Shown one piece after another: positions 29,389 to 41,558 of a stretch of DNA of 64,000 nt. The stretch is from contig PUQB01000294.1 in assembly GCA_003024785.1 (NCBI GenBank), positions 203,501 to 267,500 on the forward strand. The letters run 5' to 3'. The notes under the pieces are model-generated. The model saw only the letters and a program-made list of their open reading frames with translations. It was not told where the DNA came from and did not search any database. A program made the position numbers and the translations under genes. Source of the stretch: Selaginella tamariscina (Eukaryota; Streptophyta; Lycopodiopsida; Selaginellales; Selaginellaceae). Every line of letters begins with the position of its first letter. The first letter of the stretch is position 1.

Positions 29389-30147
29389 CTAAACTCCCGT
29401 AAACCGGTCCGGCGTCCGTACGCACGTTAAACCTCTCGTACTAGTGTTAAACCTGGCAGTACCTTTGGCGTGGAAAATGTCGCTGAAGTGAGCAGTGTTT
29501 GGAACTCTCATGATAGAGGAAGCAACTGGTCTGTACATTATCGCGCTCGAGTGCGCTTCGACACCGAGAGACCTGGTCGCCGGCAGGCCGAACTCTCCGA
29601 TACCCAGTAAGCTAGCCGACGGATTTTTGCTTGCTATCGAGTGGGTCACCGTTGCCGTGCGGCTGGCCCTCCTGGCGGCGGTTCTCTCCCGCTTGTGGGC
29701 GTTCTGGTGACCGCCGAGTGCCTGTGAGCTGGGGAACTTCCGGTCGCAGTACGTGCACGAGAACTGCCGGTTCTCGGCTGCTACGCAGTTCATTGTTCCC
29801 GGGCTGTTCTCCGATGCATGGCAGGTGCTCCCCTCGGAGACAACCGATCCGGAAGACAGTGACTTCCGGCTCTCCTCCTTAACTGGGCTTCTTTGTAACT
29901 GAAGGCTGAGATCGAAATCCGTCTTCCTGGCTGGGAAGCAAGGGACCGACGCTTCGTCATCTTCATCCTCCACGGAGAATCTGATTTCCTTATTCACCGA
30001 TTTTCTATCTATCGGTGGACAACACGATTGGTAATCCTCATCTGTACTGTTACTGGGGGAATTCAGATTCAGCTTCTTACGGATACAGAGTTGAGCTCCT
30101 TACTTTGATCTTCCAGTTGCCGCTTGGATCCGGACTTTATCAGACAT
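29389..30147 (-). CDS. C2H2 zinc-finger protein (single QALGGH finger, EAR-like motifs)
   Basis: Plant-specific one-finger C2H2 regulator, expected in the nucleus. The finger reads FSCTYCDRKFPSSQALGGHQ with the second His five residues later (C-x2-C-x12-H-x3-H family, QALGGH core). Upstream are DLSLQLQ, a DLSLxL EAR-type repression motif, and KKLNLN, which may be a second one. The reading frame is open from about 30099 to the stop at 29389-29391 but has no ATG before the finger. The only upstream in-frame ATG (30147, MSDKVRIQAATGRSK) is followed by an in-frame TAA at 30102-30100. The start is therefore unresolved: a nonsense change, a sequence error or an unrecognised 5' exon. The family call is firm. 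Confidence 0.85.
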
Positions 30148-30189
30148 CGCCAGAGTGAACAGGAGTGTACAGAAAAAAGCCCCCCTTAA

Positions 30190-31583
30190 GGGAATCTAAG
30201 CCCACATTTGCTAACCTCGCACACACGCACTATCTGGGGTGTTCAACCTGGTTTTAGCAACACAGGCTTCTAAAATGGCCAACCAATATTCATTTTCATC
30301 AGCCCCTCAAACCTATATCTGCATTATGACTACTTAAGTTTAGGAGGAGCCAATGCAAACATACATATTTATTCTGGCAGGCTTTAAAGCTTTAAACTAT
30401 ATAAATAAATCAAGGATTGGTGTCTTCTAGTTGTTCTCTTGCAGTTGGCAGGAAAATGCGGTGGGAGACACCCATCCATCCGTCAACAGAATGCGGTGGA
30501 TATTCTAAGAATATACGTGTCAAAGACGAAATTTACGACCCGGATTCTATCAATCCCAACGGTAATAGATCTTTCTTGTACAAGAGGACACCTCCGTGGC
30601 ACAATGAGAGTTTGATATGAGTTTAGGAAGGGAAAGTGGCAGGTGTCTACTGTGCAAGTACAATATGTGTCTCGTATATAACATCGCTATTTGTCATTTG
30701 ACTTTGCAACCATATATTGCTTACTCTAAACAAGTACGACACATCCATTACATCCAAGCAGCTTCTGGTTCGCCATCCAGATACACCACACGTATACGTA
30801 TACGTGTGTACGTGATAATGTAATGAATACTATTATATACTTTGTCGAATGACGGTTTTAATTGAGTTGTAGTAAGTCCAAAAAGCATAAAGTGGAGATG
30901 TTACTTTAGCAACTAAAGAAATTCAAACTTGAAGTACAAGACAACGGAAGTTTCTCTTTTTGGTTGGGAAGCTTTCACACATGTTCTATATAAGGAAACA
31001 ATAGTCGTTTGAAATAACAGGTCAAAAATTTACTGAGAAAAGAAAAATATTTTTAAAAAATAATTTGTGCCATTTAAAAGTATTTCTCTTATAACCAGAT
31101 AAATTACCAATAATTTGTATTATAAAGTTCAAAGAAAATTACCTGTACAACTGATCTTTATTTTATAATTCTACAATTATAGATTGTGCTTTACTATTTT
31201 GAAAGCATGATTTAAATAACATATGCTATATTACTTATTTAAAGTCATTTAAAGTATGGGATATTTATCTAATTCATTTATATGCTGTTTTAAAAATTAA
31301 TTATTTTTGTTTTTATATTTTGTTCTTAAATTTAATTTAAAACGTTTCTATAATTTAATCATAATTAATTTAACCATAATTTAGGGTCAATTGTGAAAGA
31401 TGTAAAAATTTAAAGGTACAATATAATTTAAATTATTTAAAGAATTTGAGCAGACAAGTATCACCAAATAAAGTAGAATAGTGAACATATTTGTTTATTT
31501 ATAGTTTGCTGCTAGATACTGCATTTACATCATACTATCTAATAGTCCAAGGTTGATGTCATCATCACTCGCGTCTCACTTAC
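30190..31583. other. Intergenic DNA, no supported gene
   Basis: Upstream flank of the zinc-finger gene and downstream flank of the LRR gene. Short ORFs occur at 30417-30823 but show no domain, splice pattern or compositional signal that I can defend. Confidence 0.5.
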
Positions 31584-33566
31584 TCATTTACACGAGGTCT
31601 CGTATATAACAGAGCCTTGCAGCTCTGGTCCATTTAGTCGGGGATTGTTCTCGAAACTGTATTACAAAAATAAAAAAAAGATTAAAAAATATTACATATT
31701 ATTAATGAAGCTAATTAATAGTTTAATATAGAGGCTTACTTCTTAGCCGGGAATCTCGCAAAGGATCCAGACGTTGGAATAGTCCCGCACAGGTTATTGG
31801 AAGAAACATCCCTGCAGCAGAATGTCATTATTAATAAAGTAATACATGTAAACAATCGTATAATATGTCTACCATATTATCAATAGAGAATGAACCAGTC
31901 GATATAAACACTCTCTCACACACACACACTCAGACACACTGTATAACAGAATATGGGCACTAAAGAAATACATAATAATCTAGTGCAATATCAGAATTTA
32001 AAGCATCCACTTCACACACGCACACACCCACACACAACATACATACATACATGTATGTATGTATATACGTGGTATTTGTTGTTTACATCACAAATATAAT
32101 GACACAAAGTTAATAGTCCAATATGATATTGATGGATGACTTTCATCGTACAATATGGTATTGTTCATATACATACAAAACAAATAATGATACTTACACG
32201 ACTTTAAGGGTCGAGATTGCCGTCATCTCGCGTGGGATACGACCAGTGAGCCGGTTGTTGTTGACTCGTCTGCATATTAAAGCATGTAAAAACCAGTAAA
32301 ACCGCGTCCGTGTACTGACCAAGACCACTACAGTACTCTCTCTCTCTCGTAAAAAACTTACAGGAAAACGAGAGACTTCAGGTTGCCCAACGATCGTGGG
32401 ATCTCCCCAGTGAAGTTGTTCATGTATAAGTCGAGGCTCACAAGGTTCTTAAGCTTCCCTAGCTCCTCTGGAATCCTCCCCCTAATGTTGTTCTTGTACA
32501 GCTCCCTGAAAATTATTTGCATATGAGATAAATTTTATGCACAACCAAACATATATACAATTTGTTAGATATACAGATAATATACAGGCATGTGTGGTTA
32601 TCCATCATAGCAGACAAGTATGAGATTGAGTGTTTCATTCAGCCTAGATGAGAAACTGTTACGTATATTATACACACTTGACATATATGCATACGGATGT
32701 GTATACATCTAGTATCATTATTACTATGTCTGTTTATATTTGAATTTCAATATGAAATATGGAATGATAACATACAAAAGCAAAAAACTAAACATTCATT
32801 CAATAATCCGTAAGAAACATGTAAAAGATCACTATAGTAAGTCATATTCTTTTTAACGTAACACACATGAACATACATATGCATGTATAAATGTATGCAG
32901 ACTTGTAATACGCATACATACATACATACTATATAAAACTTACAAGTATTGGAGATGTTGAAGATTTCCAAGTTCTGGGACAAGGAGCCCTGACAAGTTC
33001 GCATTGCCCAGGTCCCTGTAACAAAATAGTAAAAAATGTCAGGAACTTTATCACAAAAGCACGGAAGTAAATAGTTATGAAAACAAATAATATGTGCACT
33101 TACACACGAGTCACGTGATTGTGGCTGTCACATGTAACGTGGAACCATGTACAAGGATTCACAAGAGTGGGATCCCAGCTCTGGAGTACGTTCTCTGGGT
33201 CGACCAAACTTCTCCTCAACGCATACAGAGCATCACCTAATAAAAGGATGTAAAAATTAACCACAACACTCATCAACAAATTGTGTAAGTATAGATCTAT
33301 ATATATATAGAACTATATTTCATAAACACAATGAACAACAATATAAACAGTATACTGATAATTATCATGCAACTTGTACCGTATCACTGCCTTCCACAAC
33401 ATAGTATATATAAACAAGGAATAAATGAAAAAATCTGAATGATACTAATACGAATACTAATAATACCAATAAATAAATTGAAAAACCTACATTCGGAGTT
33501 GCATAAAACGGCAGCAGTGTAAGCCAAAGCCACAATGGCTGCCAGAAGAAAGCAGCTAGACACCAT
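31584..33566 (-). CDS. Secreted leucine-rich-repeat protein, SERK-ectodomain-like (LRR1 family)
   Basis: Small extracellular LRR protein resembling the ectodomain of SERK/BAK1 kinases but with no transmembrane or kinase part. Exons: 33566-33491, 33236-33104, 33015-32944, 32505-32362, 32269-32198, 31811-31740, 31656-31584, giving 642 nt and 213 aa, all in frame. Signal peptide at residues 1-22 ([19 protein letters not shown]). The LRR N-cap has [10 protein letters not shown] and [11 protein letters not shown]. About five LRRs follow, the 72-nt exons each encoding one 24-residue repeat (144 nt encodes two). The end is [15 protein letters not shown] and a short tail. The family's usual length is about 215-220 aa. 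Such proteins act in the apoplast in immune and developmental receptor complexes; that role is inferred from the family. Confidence 0.94.
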
Positions 33567-34666
33567 TATTTCTGAAAAAAAACACAGAGACAGTGAATAT
33601 CATTATTATTTCGTGGCTGTCATCATTGATAAACATATAATTATTTAAGAAAAACGTGTTTAGCAACGAAATGCAGAGATCATGAACTGCCCAATTCAAG
33701 AACGGTCGACGCACACTAGAATGCGTATAAAATTCACATATTCAACACAAAGATCGTCAACAAATCAGCTCTATAAGCGTTGATAACACGTATTTTAGCG
33801 TCTCAAAAACAACTAGAATGCATACGATGCAACAGAAGCCGTAAAGCGTTTAGAAGAGCTCAAAACACAGATTTTGCAAAAAAATCACAGATAACGCAAC
33901 AGAATAAGCTGGACAATATCGTGGCGGATTGATCTAGCACATCGCCGTAGACCGAAATGCGCTAACAGATGAGGATTCTCATACAACGGTTCAAACAATA
34001 GAATGCAGAGCATTTTCTAGCCTGGATGATCTAGCGCCTGTAGAACACCAGCCGCAAACAAAATGCACTAGAAACTTGCGGGTTTTCACAGAGAATGCGA
34101 CCGATTCTTCTCACCTGGAGGAGCCTCGAGAACACCTGCCGTAGACGGGAATTGCAAGCCGAATGAACCTAGCACCTCAGAACAGCTGCCGCAGACGGAA
34201 ACGGATCAAAATGCCCTTCCGCAGAAAACCTAGAGCGCACGGCAAAACCCTAGACCGCTCCACTATGAAGAAATTGCTAATTGACTTGACCACAGATGAC
34301 CGTACAAAAGTGGACATACCGTGTCCGTACACATGGGCCAAAATGATTCCTTATGGTCCGAGTATCGTCTACATATACGATATTACAACATCCATATATC
34401 GTATATAGCATCTTTTCATATATAACACATCTGATATAAGAACTGGATACAACAGTGTGTACACGCTGCTTAGATAAAGCGTAGCATCTAGTTACTTGTG
34501 TATGTATATGCACGCATGTGGCATGCGTATAACTTTTATATTTACAAATAACTATATTACTATATTTAATTTTATATGTTTTTATTTAACATATATACAT
34601 TGAAAAAACAATATGTAAATAGCTTTTATTATAATATAAAGGAATAGGTAAGTACCACCCGTCACC
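33567..34666. promoter_or_regulatory. Upstream region of the LRR gene with a degenerate repeated motif
   Basis: Between about 33930 and 34200 a motif of the type (C/G)ACCTGCCGYAGACGGAA recurs four times (near 33943, 34048, 34135 and 34185), with partner phrases TCTAGC and AATGC nearby. The copies are imperfect and irregularly spaced. The Arg-rich 81-residue ORF over the last copies (34163-34408) looks accidental. The region is likely 5' UTR and promoter. Confidence 0.4.
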
Positions 34667-35476
34667 TTATTGCATGGAGTAAACAACAAGGACGTACCCT
34701 AGTGCGCACGACACAAGAGAACCCCACGCACTATATGAAGCCCTAATACCAGCCATATTACCAGGAATGCTTGAAGTAGGTGCTATGGTGACGGTTGCCG
34801 GAGGTGCACCCGGCGCAATAGCTTGTCCCGGAATAACGATCGCCGGTGGTGCTGGACGGGCAGCTGACATGGGACCTGGTGACAGGGCAGGAGAAAGCTG
34901 AGGTGGCAAGGTGGCACTCGGTGTATTTGCCAGCTGGAAATTGGGGTTCAACACGCGATCAATCCCGTGACACATCACCACGCTGAGAGTAGAGTTACCG
35001 CACATGTTGGGACGCGTAATGCGGGCACCGTTGAGACTGAAGTTACGAGGATTATTATCCGTGACCACGAGCTGATTACCAAACAGAAGAGTCGGAATAT
35101 GCTGACCCACCGGGAATTGTGACAGAATATTCATGGGGAGGACGCCGGTGACGGCATGATATAGGAGAATAGAGGGGATCTCTGTCTGGTTGAGGTTGAC
35201 AAACGACGCTATTGCCTCGTTAGTTGGAATCATGAGAGTGGTATATGCTGGAATAAAATTCGACAGGGCCCTGATTGCCCACCCTGCAACACTAAATCCA
35301 GCTGTCCGAAGAGTGTCTACCACCTGCTGGAGTACGACCGCTGGGATTTGAGCGCTGGTGGGGATTCCTGTGGACGGGATTGCAGGGAATCCGGGAATCT
35401 GTGCATGGGAATATGGGGACAAGATGAACAAGAGTATGAACAAAATTCCAATGGATCCTTGTAGGATGCTCCTCAT
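34667..35476 (-). CDS. Fasciclin-like arabinogalactan protein, GPI-anchored
   Basis: Cell-wall or plasma-membrane adhesion-type protein, single exon, 269 aa from the ATG at 35476 ([19 protein letters not shown], signal peptide). One FAS1 domain spans residues ~35-175. It has the conserved N-terminal block with TTLMIPTNEAI, the central YHAV-x-G-V-L-P block, NMCGNSTLSVVMCHGIDRVL with two Cys, and NQTE, NFS and NST glycosylation sites. Then comes a Pro/Ala/Ser-rich region (residues ~180-240, many AP and SP dipeptides for arabinogalactan addition). A hydrophobic C-terminus follows (WGSLVSCALGYVLVVYS), as expected for GPI attachment. The frame extends upstream to 35503 without a further ATG. It is intact. 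Confidence 0.94.
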   Translation of the reverse strand: MRSILQGSIGILFILLFILSPYSHAQIPGFPAIPSTGIPTSAQIPAVVLQQVVDTLRTAGFSVAGWAIRALSNFIPAYTTLMIPTNEAIASFVNLNQTEIPSILLYHAVTGVLPMNILSQFPVGQHIPTLLFGNQLVVTDNNPRNFSLNGARITRPNMCGNSTLSVVMCHGIDRVLNPNFQLANTPSATLPPQLSPALSPGPMSAARPAPPAIVIPGQAIAPGAPPATVTIAPTSSIPGNMAGIRASYSAWGSLVSCALGYVLVVYSMQ

Positions 35477-35517
35477 GATTCGTGTAGTGGAATACTGCAG
35501 CAAGCAAGTGAAGAATG

Positions 35518-35531
35518 TGTATATATTTAGG
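35518..35531 (-). promoter_or_regulatory. TATA box of the fasciclin-like gene
   Basis: CTAAATATATACAC on the minus strand, about 45 nt upstream of the start codon. It predicts a very short 5' UTR. Confidence 0.5.
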
Positions 35532-36083
35532 GGTTTCCCTCCAAAGGAACACCGCCTAGGACTTTCTTATTGTGTTTCAAACTAGATTGCGGTGTATATA
35601 GGGAAACTTGTAAATGAACTCCGAGTTCATAGCTGCCACTTGTCATATTTTTAGGGTTAACATTTGCCCTAGCTTTAACGGTTACGATTTTTAGGATTAA
35701 CCCTACAGAATTTCGCATATGCTTATTTATACAAAACCATACAAGGTTAACGGTATTAAATTAAACTGGATAACTATATTCATCACATTATATATATCTT
35801 ACATGTCTATGATGTGTGCGTGCGTGTATTTCAACATTATTATGATAAAGAATGACTTTAATTAAGAATTAATAATTCACAATTCTCTGGAGACTTTCAG
35901 ATGAAAACAGTCGTCCCACATGGCGCAATATGGAGCATCGATGCTGAAGTTGCCACGTTTCCAGTATCTAGCACGTGGCAGGATCTGGAGCGTCGAAATT
36001 TGCGAACCCTAAAGTCGGAGCAGGAGAAGGAGAACTCGTGAGAGAAGCTGTATAGGGTTTGTGTACGGCGGCGGATCTGATCC
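35532..36083. other. Divergent intergenic region
   Basis: Promoter-side DNA between the minus-strand fasciclin-like gene and the plus-strand coiled-coil gene. The last ~180 bp are GC-richer (GGATCTGGAGCGTCG) and probably form the 5' UTR of the latter. I can name no other element. Confidence 0.45.
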
Positions 36084-39017
36084 ATGGCGGTATTGAATCG
36101 CAGCAGCTGGATTGTGCTGCTCGTGGCGGCGCTTGTTCTTGTGTTTGCATTTGACGGAGTTCGGGCGGATGGGGCATTGAGGATGATTCAGGGCAGCCGG
36201 TTTTCGATCAGGCGAAGATTCAGCTGCAGAAACAATTGGCCGAGCTCGAATCGCGTCTCTCGTTAATGGGTATGTCTCGTTTTGTCATAGCATTCTTCTC
36301 TGTTAGTGATAATTGTACAAATTATAGTTGTTGATAGCACAGTAAATATCTACATGTCTCATATATATATATATTACATGAGTCACTTATTGTATATGAG
36401 CGATATATATATATGGCTGAAGGATGTTTTAAGCGGCTGAAACTGGGTTTCTGATTGTTGCGTCTAACGCGATATTTATAGGCTTGTGCGTGGGTGAATG
36501 ATATGCAAGTTTTATATCCCTAATGTACTAATTGATCGTTTCCTCTCATCTTATATACATAGCAATATATACTATACAAACAGAGACATTGTATTGCATC
36601 TGAGATTGACTTTTGACCATATGATCGTGACATGCTTCGTACATAAATGGTGTCTATATTTTATATAATAAGTAATTTTACTTTGTGTGCGTATATTAGA
36701 TATGTTTTATTTTTATACAGATGCGAACCTGAAGCAGGCCAGGCAGGAATCTTTTGATAAAAGCAAGAAGATTGTTCCTTGGAAAGTGAAGTTGAGACTT
36801 TGCAGGTGACTATAGCCATATTACACTATTAAGAAGATTGAGAGATTGAAAATTTAACTTTGTATCACAGAAACGTGCTACTGGGGACTTGCAGATGAAA
36901 TTGGAAAGCTCTGAAGCGAAGGCAGAAGATTCTGCAAAGCAGGTATATTGTTCGATTACATATACATATATATGATTATTATTGAGCTTTAATGTAATTA
37001 TGACTATTGTCGTATTAGCTATGAATTTGGATTATAACTTTGACATTGAGGTCATTCAGGTGGAACATCTGAAAGAAGCTCTCAAGAAGTCGGAGGCGAA
37101 TGTGGAGGAGTTACAAAAGAAGCTTGATTCCTCAGAAGCTAAAGTTGACGAGTTAACTAAGAAACTTTCAAAGGTGACATATAGAGACAGACAACAGCAT
37201 ATATACACACACTCACACTCACACACACACACACACACAACATTGTAAGGCGCATATCTAAAACTTTCGCTTTGTGATTATTTGTAAACTTCTGATCTAA
37301 ACAGGCTGAGAAAACTGTGTCCACGCTACGTAAGAAGCTGCGAGATGCGGAGGAAGCACTAAAGATAGCAGAGGTAAGCATGGACATACGTGTACATGTA
37401 TGCATAAGGGCTAAACCGGTGTTAATCTTGTAAGGGGCTAATGCAAAAGCAGAAGCTGAGGCAAACGAAAAGGCTCAAGAACTATATAAGGTCTTTAATA
37501 GTCTTTTTGTCTTCTCATATTTCTTATTTTGTTTTATTGTGTATTCAGGTTTATGAAGGTTGGCTACCTCCATGGGCAGCTGGTCATTTAGCACAACTTC
37601 AGGTAACGTTAGTATAGTTATTCTTAGCTTTTAGCATATATATATCAGTATTTTCCGAGCTTTCATATAGAAGCTCAATCATAATGCTATGTGAAATATT
37701 TCAATGAAGTGATAAAGTTTATATGTTCTCAAGGCAACATCAGCTTCATACTGGGCAGTGCATGGTGAACCTTTCTTCAGGAAAGCAGCGGAGCACGTAA
37801 GTTTAAACAGAATCAACAGAAAGACTCGTCTCTCTCTCGCAATCCCCGGAGTCATATTTACAGTTAACTTGTTTTCAGGCATCCCAGCACACAAAAGCTG
37901 CTCAAGAATGGGTCAACCCTCATATAACTACGCTCAAAACGGTTTGTATGTGTATATATGTATGTGTACGTATGAATGTTTATACAATCATATATTTGTA
38001 CGCATTTATATATTATATACGCATTGTGTCTCGTACAGAAAGTAGGACCTGCTGCAAAAGATTATTGGGAGAAGGGTTATGGGACAGTTTCTTCTAAGAG
38101 CAAGCTTGCGGTTTCTAAAGTGTGTGAGGTGTACAAACTCCACATATCTCCTCATGTTGAGACTGCCAAAGTCCATGTTTCGCCTTATGTGAAAGTAGGT
38201 ATATGACACACGTGTATGCATCTATACACTACATGGAACACAGATATATATTTATATGCGGATACATTTATATTTATGGTATATAGATATACACGATGTT
38301 ACATATGTATATGCACATGCCATTTAAATATGACATTGTTTGATTCTTTACATATAGATTCATTTGGTGTACATATAGATATATAATATGACAATACATA
38401 TTGCAGATGGTGAGGGAGAAAGTAGGACCCCATGTTGATCAGGCTGCTGTGTAATTCGTCCATATTACGAACAAGGACGCAAGTACGCGGCTCCTCACAT
38501 CGGCAATGTTCAACAGGCGTTTCACAAAGGGACTTCTTCTGCTCTTCATTATCGACGACTCGTAAGTCAATAAGATTACACACTTGTATATATAAATTAC
38601 ATAGTTATATTACGGTTTACTTAATACATGTTTTTTGACAGCTTGAGAAGTCTGTTCGAAATCAACTCTTGAAACACGAGGTATCCGCACCATGGGCAGC
38701 CAGCAAGGAAGTTGTCACTTTCCTGGTACTGAAGCATATAATTTATATCCCTTGTGTGTGTGGGTGAGTGAGAGAGAGAGAGAAGAGGTAACGTTGTGTC
38801 TGCAGACGCTGACATTGGCGTTCGTGCCTTGTGTAGCAATGCTTGTGCTCTTCAGTAATAATATGATTAAGTATACTTAAACTTAATTTCTTCTCAATAA
38901 TAATTTTTAGAATTTGAATATTGTGACAGTGGGAAGAAAGAGAAGAAGCCGGTGAGCAACCGAAGCCAGAGCGCACATAAGAAGCATAGGCGTACTAAGC
39001 ACACAGTAGACAAGTAA
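36084..39017 (+). CDS. Coiled-coil, single-pass membrane protein (At2g24420-like, 'DNA repair ATPase-related'), frame-broken
   Basis: Plant family with signal peptide, long coiled coil, a PHV/PHI-repeat region and a C-terminal membrane helix with a basic tail; molecular function unknown. The ATG at 36084 gives a signal peptide (WIVLLVAALVLVFAFDGVRA). Later exons give LQKQLAELESRL, LESEVETLQ, ATGDLQMKLESSEAKAE, VEHLKEALKKSEANVEEL, then YEGWLPPWAAGHLAQLQ, YWAVHGEPFF, LHISPHVETAKVHVSPYVK and VREKVGPHVDQAAV. The membrane segment is LTLAFVPCVAMLVLF, and the tail KKEKKPVSNRSQSAHKKHRR ends at the TAA 39015-39017. Single-base losses break the frame near 36172-36181, 36774-36780, 37434-37437 and 38451-38454. 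Similarity continues on both sides of each. There are about 12 exons with short introns. Confidence 0.8.
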
Positions 39018-39398
39018 AACAAGTTGTGTTTGGTGTTCATGGCTGTAAAACTAAATTTTTGTGTAAAGGTTTTTTTTATGTGGGGGGCTTGAAATCATAT
39101 GTTATATTTATATCTATTAAATCATGTTTTGTGTACACATTCCGGTGTGTGTGTGTATGATGTGTTATGGACTGAATATACCTTCATGCAAATTGTGTAT
39201 AAATTTTAGATTTTTTTTCTTGGGAACGATATGACGCTCGTTTTAGTAAAAGTATAGTTTTTAGATTCTAGTTTAAAGTCTTTTTTGAAGTTTCTACAAC
39301 CCTACCATTAATACGGATAAGAATATTAAAATTAAAGGTTAGGGTTCATATTAAATTAAAGGTTAGGGTTCTTGGCCATGACTGCCCTGTTTTTCCAG
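39018..39398. other. Intergenic DNA with a short direct repeat
   Basis: 3' flank of the coiled-coil gene. At about 39327-39372 the phrase AAATTAAAGGTTAGGGTTC is present twice in tandem. No gene seen. Confidence 0.5.
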
Positions 39399-40296
39399 AA
39401 ATCAAACCGCTGGTGTGGAGAATCCATGGGAATGGTCAGTTGCAACAAATGACGAGGCTCTGCTCGCACAAGAGGAGGCCGAGCTCGAAGAGAAGGTACG
39501 ATACATAATTAGAATATACATATGTGCACACATATACACATATACACACATCCGCAGCAAATGTGTGTTTGTGTCTATATATGTATGTATGTATGTATAT
39601 ATGTATAGCATACATTAATTACTTCATAGTATATATGGTCAAGTAGATTGATAGTAGAGCTGTATATACATACACGCAAGTTCGTAAAAGACGCTCAGGA
39701 TTTTATCATGAAACTTGGTATGTACACACACACACATATAGAGAGAGAGAGAGAGAGACGTTTATGATGCGTGTTATAGCAGATACCCAGTATGATATTA
39801 TAGAATTGTTTCTGAGTATTCATTTTATGAAATGTGTATGTGTATATGCATCGCACAACACACCCCCACATACACGTATGTATATCACACACACAGAGTT
39901 TTGCAGTGGAATGAGATTAGGACGGGAAATGAGGGCATTATTCTAGGGAAAACTACCACAGAGAACGACCAGGAAGAGTATGAACCGGATGCAGACGATG
40001 AAGAGGGGACAATGTGGAGGAGCAAAGTGAAAGCGAAGGGTTTGACCAAGAGACATCATAAGTATCTTTATTATTTGGTGTATAAATAAGCTTTACAATA
40101 TTGTAGGATTACAATTTAATATAATATATAATTATTGGACAAGTTTAATGTCTTCGCAAATATTATATATGTGTGATCTCGTATATAACGAAAAGATACG
40201 GTTAATTAATTAATTATTTTGTAACTCAGTAAATACTATAATTTATTGTCTATGATTATATCGGCACACACACACACAACCACACACGCCAATATA

Positions 40297-40381
<85 letters not shown>

Positions 40382-40520
40382 GAGAGAGTACTAATCTTCT
40401 CCAACTCTACGTATGTATACTTAGGATGTTAAATATTAATTCAATACTACATTACATTTTTTCTTCTCTAGATTGCTAGTACAACCGTACCTGCAAAACA
40501 AGGTAAACATTAATTATCTT
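39399..40520 (+). CDS. Acidic hypothetical protein, partial gene model
   Basis: I do not recognise the family. Exon A (about 39399-39495) encodes NQTAGVENPWEWSVATNDE, then EALLAQEEAELEEK, ending at a GT donor. Exon B (about 39901-40061) encodes LQWNEIRTGNEGIILGK, a stretch rich in Asp/Glu, and MWRSKVKAKGLTKRHHK. A third exon may start at 40472 after TTCTCTAG, but its frame is uncertain. The first exon is not identified: an ATG at 39378 would need a frame change. The A-B junction also does not join cleanly in frame. Acidic low-complexity followed by a basic end suggests a small nuclear or organellar accessory protein; that is a guess. The 3' end runs up to the convergent plastid-protein gene. 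Confidence 0.45.
40304..40390. repeat. Compound TA/GT/GA microsatellite
   Basis: (TA)n, then (GT)n, then (GA)n in immediate succession over nearly 90 bp, inside the apparent intron of the plus-strand hypothetical gene. Confidence 0.92.
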
Positions 40521-40669
40521 ATATTAAAACATGAAATTGTATGCTTAATACCCCTAAAGTGGCCGAGGTGACAAGGTTTCCTACTATGACCAATGCTCCC
40601 AATGCAAAGAAGAAGTCTGTTAACTTTGCTTCCGGATTCACCTGCAGCAGCAGCCATGTATGTTATATA

Positions 40670-40730
<61 letters not shown>

Positions 40731-40970
40731 GTTATATACACACCTTGTCTCTGTAGAGGCTGAAAAGTAAGTAAGAAACAACTGGAAAAGCCAATACTGA
40801 GGGCCCAAGCCAAGATGGTACGCTAATATTAGAAGAAGGCTCCGAAGCAGCACATGCAAATCCTGTTAATACTAAACCTTGAACTCCTGTTAAAACAACT
40901 GCTAATCCTGCTTTGAAGTTCTTTCCATCCTCATCCTAGAGTTATAAAAACTATTATATATATGCAGTAT

Positions 40971-41002
<32 letters not shown>

Positions 41003-41558
41003 CATACCTGATCAGTTTGTTGTTTAAAGGAGCTCAAAATCTGTTCAGCTAGTTTAGGCACCATGCTATCAAAATCTGATGTTTTTAAATTCTTAGCCAT
41101 CTCTTGAGCAACCTGAAAAATAAGTAAATTATACATATGTACACGCGCGCGCGCGCTCGCGCACACACACAAAAACGATGTAAGTATATTACCTGGAAGC
41201 TGGCCTTTCTTCTAAGATCAGACACGGCCTCTTGGTAATCCCACTCGTCATAATTAGCTTCAGGTTTAGTGCTAATCTGCTGCAGATTATTGCTCTTAGT
41301 CTCTCTAAGAAGCGCTTCTCTACGGAGAGCATCTACACGCGTCTCCCAATCAAGATCTTCACACATACGGAGAAGCGTAGATGCTTCTCCCGATTTAACT
41401 GCCCCATTTTCTTCCCAATTGTTTCCAAAAAATGGAGAATTATTTGAAAATGAGAAAAATGAATGATTAGATGTTGTAGAGGAGCATAGAAATCTTAGCC
41501 TTTTTGTGAATTGGTTTGCCCCATTGTGAGTGGCAAATCCACAAACTGAAGCACTCAT
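40519..41558 (-). CDS. Predicted chloroplast membrane protein, plant-conserved type, intact
   Basis: Four exons (41558-41193, 41112-41008, 40935-40744, 40641-40519), 786 nt, 261 aa, every junction in phase 0. The N-terminus is Ser/Thr-rich and low in acidic residues (MSASVCGFATHNGANQFTKR), like a plastid transit peptide. The middle is soluble and charged (DWETRVDALRREALLRE, YDEWDYQEAVSDLRRKASFQ). Two hydrophobic segments follow: AGLAVVLTGVQGLVLTGF with PSVLAFPVVSYLLFSLY, and FFFALGALVIVGNLVTSAT close to the C-terminus. I recognise no catalytic motif and give no function. Upstream, four G-boxes suggest light- or ABA-linked expression. Intron 3 holds a (CT)n(CA)n repeat. Confidence 0.7.

Noticed and set aside
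30417..30823. Two overlapping small ORFs upstream of the zinc-finger gene
   Set aside because: No motif and no in-frame splice pattern; probably chance openings in promoter-side DNA.
34163..34408. Arg-rich 81-residue ORF
   Set aside because: It overlaps the degenerate repeated motif of the LRR leader and has no domain; composition is explained by the repeats.
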